This document shows positions 61,970-64,000 of a stretch of DNA of 64,000 nucleotides, piece after piece; within the stretch, counting starts at the first letter, position 1, and every line of letters begins with the position of its first letter. Source of the stretch: Homoserinibacter sp. YIM 151385 (lineage in GTDB: Bacteria; Actinomycetota; Actinomycetes; Actinomycetales; Microbacteriaceae). The stretch is from assembly GCF_027912415.1 (NCBI RefSeq), contig NZ_CP115175.1, positions 2,046,001 through 2,110,000 on the forward strand. Direction: 5' to 3'. Made by a program: the position numbers and the translations under genes. The notes below the pieces were generated by a model. That model saw only the letters and a program-made list of their open reading frames with translations, did no database searches and was not told where the DNA came from.

Positions 61970-62030
61970 ACGGCGGACGACCGCCCCCGGAAGCGCTGAC
62001 GGCTTCGGCTCGGGAGCGGATGTCCGCCGT
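61970..62030. repeat. Long hairpin, class D copy 2
   Basis: ACGGCGGAC (61970-61978) with GTCCGCCGT (62022-62030), and partial pairing inside (13 of 15). It lies between the class-A hairpin and the 3' end of the MarR gene, so this junction has two hairpins. Confidence 0.65.
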
Positions 62031-62039
62031 ACGTCGCGG

Positions 62040-62801
62040 CTAGCGCTCCTCGCGCGGGCGACGGGGGTGGGGCGTGCGTCCGCCGCGCTCGTGCCACGGG
62101 CCTCGCGGGTCCGCGCCCCGCTCGGGACGCTCGCCGTCGCGGCTCGGCTCGCCGCCATGGCCGCGATCCGCTTCGCTGTCGCTGTCGCTGTCGGGCTCCG
62201 CCGCCGCGAGGTTCTCGGCGATGCGTTCGAGGGTCGCCATCGTCGTCGCCCAGTCGGCGTCGTCGATGCCCTCGCGCACCGAGGCGCGGAACTCGGAGAT
62301 CCGGGCGTGCTGCGCATCGTGCGCGGCGAGGCCCTGCTCCGTGAGGTGGTAGCGGCCGTCGCTCGCATCGACCCAGCCTCGGGTCACGAGTCCGGCGAGC
62401 AGGTCGCCGAGGCTGCGGTGGCGTCGCGGGCCGCCGTGCTGGTGCGCGGCGTCCGGGCCCATGCCGGGGTGACCGGGCACGACACCCGGGTGCCCGAATC
62501 CGAGACCCGGGTGGTGCCCGAGGCCGTGCCCGCGCGCGGGGCGGTGCGCGAGCCCGAAGCGCTGCCTGCGGCCGATGCCGGAGCCGCGCGGATGCCGGCG
62601 CTCGCCGCGGCCCGGCAGCGCCTCGCGGAGCTCGTCGAAGGTGGCGGGCCCGCGCTGCAGCGTGGTGAGGATGCGCCACTCGCGGCGGCGGATACCGGAC
62701 GCGCGGAGCGCGCGCCCGGTGCCGGCGTGGAGGCGGGGGCCGATGGTCTCGATCCAGAAGCCGAGGGGTCGGCGGTCGGTGGGGATGGTGGTGTCGTTCA
62801 T
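62040..62801 (-). CDS. MarR-type regulator with His/Gly-rich insertion
   Basis: 253 residues. The N-terminal half (GFWIETIGPRLHAGTGRALRASGIRRREWRILTTLQRGPATFDELREALPG) is a MarR-like dimerisation and winged-helix start. A His/Gly/Pro-rich stretch (about residues 84-128, with GHGLGHHPG, GHPGVVPGHPGMG, HQHGG) then interrupts the domain before the second half LLAGLVTRGWVDASDGRYHLTEQGLAAHDAQ. An Asp/Ser-rich tail ends the protein. GGAGG sets ATG 62801. Metal sensing through the His-rich insert is an inference. It is divergent from another His-rich regulator. Confidence 0.75.
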   Translation of the reverse strand: MNDTTIPTDRRPLGFWIETIGPRLHAGTGRALRASGIRRREWRILTTLQRGPATFDELREALPGRGERRHPRGSGIGRRQRFGLAHRPARGHGLGHHPGLGFGHPGVVPGHPGMGPDAAHQHGGPRRHRSLGDLLAGLVTRGWVDASDGRYHLTEQGLAAHDAQHARISEFRASVREGIDDADWATTMATLERIAENLAAAEPDSDSDSEADRGHGGEPSRDGERPERGADPRGPWHERGGRTPHPRRPREER

Positions 62802-62871
62802 GGGTCCTCCTTCGTCGAGCGGTCCGCTCGACATTGCATGTACTGTAACAAACAAATGTAAGATGACATAC
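62802..62871. promoter_or_regulatory. Shared intergenic region of the two His-rich regulators
   Basis: 70 bases, AT-richer than the surroundings, with a broken dyad ATGTA (62838-62842) ... TACAT (62869-62873) around TGTAACAAACAAATGTAA. TAAGAT (62859-62864) is 7 bases before the plus-strand ATG 62872. A likely operator for one or both regulators. Confidence 0.5.
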
Positions 62872-63519
62872 ATGGCCCGGACGCGTCAAGACCCCGACCC
62901 CTCGGACCCGATCGTCGCGATCGAGCAGGCGCTCATGCAGATGCGGCGCGACCAGCAGGCGAGGATGCTGCAGCGCGGTCGAGGCGGACCGGGCGGCTTC
63001 CCGGGCGGGCCCGGGTTCCGTGGCCGATCGGGGGGACGCCTCGGCCCCGACGGCCTCAGCCGGCGAGACGCGCACGCGGACAGCACCGACAGCGCGGGCA
63101 GCACCGGCAGCGCGGAGCAGCGCGATCACCTCGGCCACGGCGGGCACCACGGCCACCACGGGCACGGCCCCCGCGACCGCAGTCTCGGCGGGGCGGCCCG
63201 CTTCCGTCTCCTCGACGCGCTCGAGGCGGGGCCGAGCACGGTCTCCGATCTCGCGGCCCGCGTGGGCGTCGACCAGCCGCGCGCGAGCCGGCTCGTCGCG
63301 GAGGCCGTCGACCACGGCTTCGCCCGCCGAGGCGTCGACCCGGCGGATGCACGCCGCGCGGTGGTCGAGCTCACCGAAGCCGGGCGCTCGCGCCTCCACG
63401 CCGCTCACGAGACACGACGGGATGCGGTTGCAACCGCCGTCGAGGGTTTCAGCGACGCCGAGCGTGCCGCCTTCGCCGAGCTGCTCACGCGCTTCGTGGC
63501 CGCCTGGCCGCGAGCCTGA
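62872..63519 (+). CDS. MarR-family regulator with His/Gly-rich N-terminal region
   Basis: 215 residues. A Gly/Arg/Ser-rich first half includes GHGGHHGHHGHGPRD (about 83-97); the C-terminal half is a MarR winged helix (RFRLLDALEAGPSTVSDLAARVGVDQPRASRLVAEAVDHGFARRGVDPADARRAVVELTEAG). Start ATG 62872 (or 62863 in frame). Divergent from the other His-rich regulator; likely mutual or autoregulation. Confidence 0.75.
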   Translation: MARTRQDPDPSDPIVAIEQALMQMRRDQQARMLQRGRGGPGGFPGGPGFRGRSGGRLGPDGLSRRDAHADSTDSAGSTGSAEQRDHLGHGGHHGHHGHGPRDRSLGGAARFRLLDALEAGPSTVSDLAARVGVDQPRASRLVAEAVDHGFARRGVDPADARRAVVELTEAGRSRLHAAHETRRDAVATAVEGFSDAERAAFAELLTRFVAAWPRA

Positions 63520-63539
63520 GCTGCGCCCGCGGCGACGCG

Positions 63540-63941
63540 TCAGGCGGGGGGCTGCTCCGCCCAGCCGAGCTCGCGCGCGGCGGCTTCCAGGGTGCGCGCC
63601 ACGGCATCCGCATCCTCGGGGGCGACGACCCGCTCCAGCAGGGAGCCGATCGACTCCAGCACCTCGGCGAGCGCATCGGTGGCGGTGCGGCCGCGGTCGG
63701 TGAGCGTCACGATCTCGCCGTGGAGGATCCAGCCGCTCTCGATGAGCTCGCCGAGATCGTCGGAGTCGTCTGCCGCATCCTGCACCTGCTGCGCGTCGGC
63801 GGGCCCGCGGCGCAGCAGCGCGAGCACCTGCCACTGCGCGTGCGTCACGCCGTGCTCCTCGAGCGCGGTCTCGAGCCGCTCGTCGAGCATCCGGCCGACG
63901 AGCGCGACCCAGAATCCGAGGGGATGCGACGGCTCCGTCAT
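63540..63941 (-). CDS. MarR-like regulator
   Basis: 133 residues. PLGFWVALVGRMLDERLETALEEHGVTHAQWQVLALLRRGPADAQQVQDA aligns closely in pattern with the start of the regulator at 62040-62801 (both PLGFW, then RGPA after the winged-helix strand), but it has no His-rich insertion. It is thus a smaller paralogue two genes away. No effector domain beyond the winged helix. Confidence 0.75.
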   Translation of the reverse strand: MTEPSHPLGFWVALVGRMLDERLETALEEHGVTHAQWQVLALLRRGPADAQQVQDAADDSDDLGELIESGWILHGEIVTLTDRGRTATDALAEVLESIGSLLERVVAPEDADAVARTLEAAARELGWAEQPPA

Positions 63942-63950
63942 GCCCCGACG

Positions 63951-64000
63951 CTACTGCGGGATGCCGCCTCCGTCGAGAGGCGTGCCCGCGACCTCGAAGC
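63951..64000 (-). CDS. Possible C-terminal end of a gene running off the window
   Basis: On the minus strand an open frame ends with TAG at 63951-63953; visible peptide FEVAGTPLDGGGIPQ. It stops just 9 bases before the start of the MarR-like gene at 63941, as in a minus-strand operon. Too short to identify; may not be real. Confidence 0.35.
   Translation of the reverse strand, partial: FEVAGTPLDGGGIPQ

Overview
The window is a very GC-rich, densely coded stretch of an actinobacterial chromosome. Three things point to the family Microbacteriaceae. First, the order jag-rsmG-parA-parB, thioredoxin/thioredoxin reductase, murJ-DUF6049-cca, rpsF-ssb-rpsR-rplI-dnaB is the usual origin-flanking block of that group. 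Second, there is a C50-carotenoid cluster (idi / crtE-crtB-crtI-crtYe-crtYf-crtEb). Third, actinobacterial families (DUF6049, class-E sortase signal LAxTG, IdeR/DtxR and Zur boxes) are present. No insertion sequence, prophage or CRISPR array was seen; this is chromosomal core with short accessory islands.

Layout. 1-4.4 kb: end of the R3H/Jag gene, rsmG, a 1.7-kb gene-free spacer carrying parS sites and degenerate tandem repeats, then parAB. 4.4-11.8 kb (minus strand): D-Ala-D-Ala ligase, a PLP aminotransferase, trxA, trxB, murJ and a DUF6049 secreted protein. 11.9-17.8 kb (plus): tRNA CCA-adding enzyme, rpsF-ssb-rpsR-rplI, a terminator, a DnaA-box cluster, dnaB and a HEAT-repeat protein. 17.9-31.4 kb: a probable mycolytic region with a 1,911-residue secreted GH92 + purple-acid-phosphatase protein with a sortase-type tail, a siderophore ABC importer under an IdeR/DtxR-like box, two small membrane proteins, and a GH18 chitinase-GH64 beta-1,3-glucanase pair. 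31.8-36.1 kb: purB with a low-molecular-weight phosphatase, a WXG100-like/alpha-beta-hydrolase pair, and a small membrane protein. 36.1-40.8 kb: aminotransferase and 2-oxo-acid dehydrogenase E1alpha-E1beta-E2. 40.9-45.5 kb: znuACB-zur with zinc-site-free L28, L33 and S14, then HU. 45.7-54 kb: CopD-CtaG fusion, PIF1-type helicase, DUF4383, a dienelactone-hydrolase-like protein lacking its nucleophile, SRPBCC, DUF1905, and a MerR/esterase pair. 54-64 kb: tRNA-Gly(CCC), dcd, a Ser/Thr kinase, the carotenoid cluster, and three MarR-like regulators, two of them with histidine-rich insertions.

How the parts work together. The strongest biological story is the 18-31 kb region. Chitin, beta-1,3-glucan and (phospho)mannan are the main polymers of fungal walls, and one enzyme for each is encoded here, with iron uptake between them. 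In the GH92 domain the residue where classical members have the acid Glu is Gln, as recalled for the mannosyl-phosphodiesterase-type GH92 of Cellulosimicrobium, and the same polypeptide carries a metallophosphatase. This suggests one protein that uncaps phosphomannan and then removes the phosphate. Also notable are repeated families of long intergenic hairpins at gene 3' ends, many leaderless promoters, and a symmetric bidirectional -10 element in the 20-bp gap between idi and crtE.
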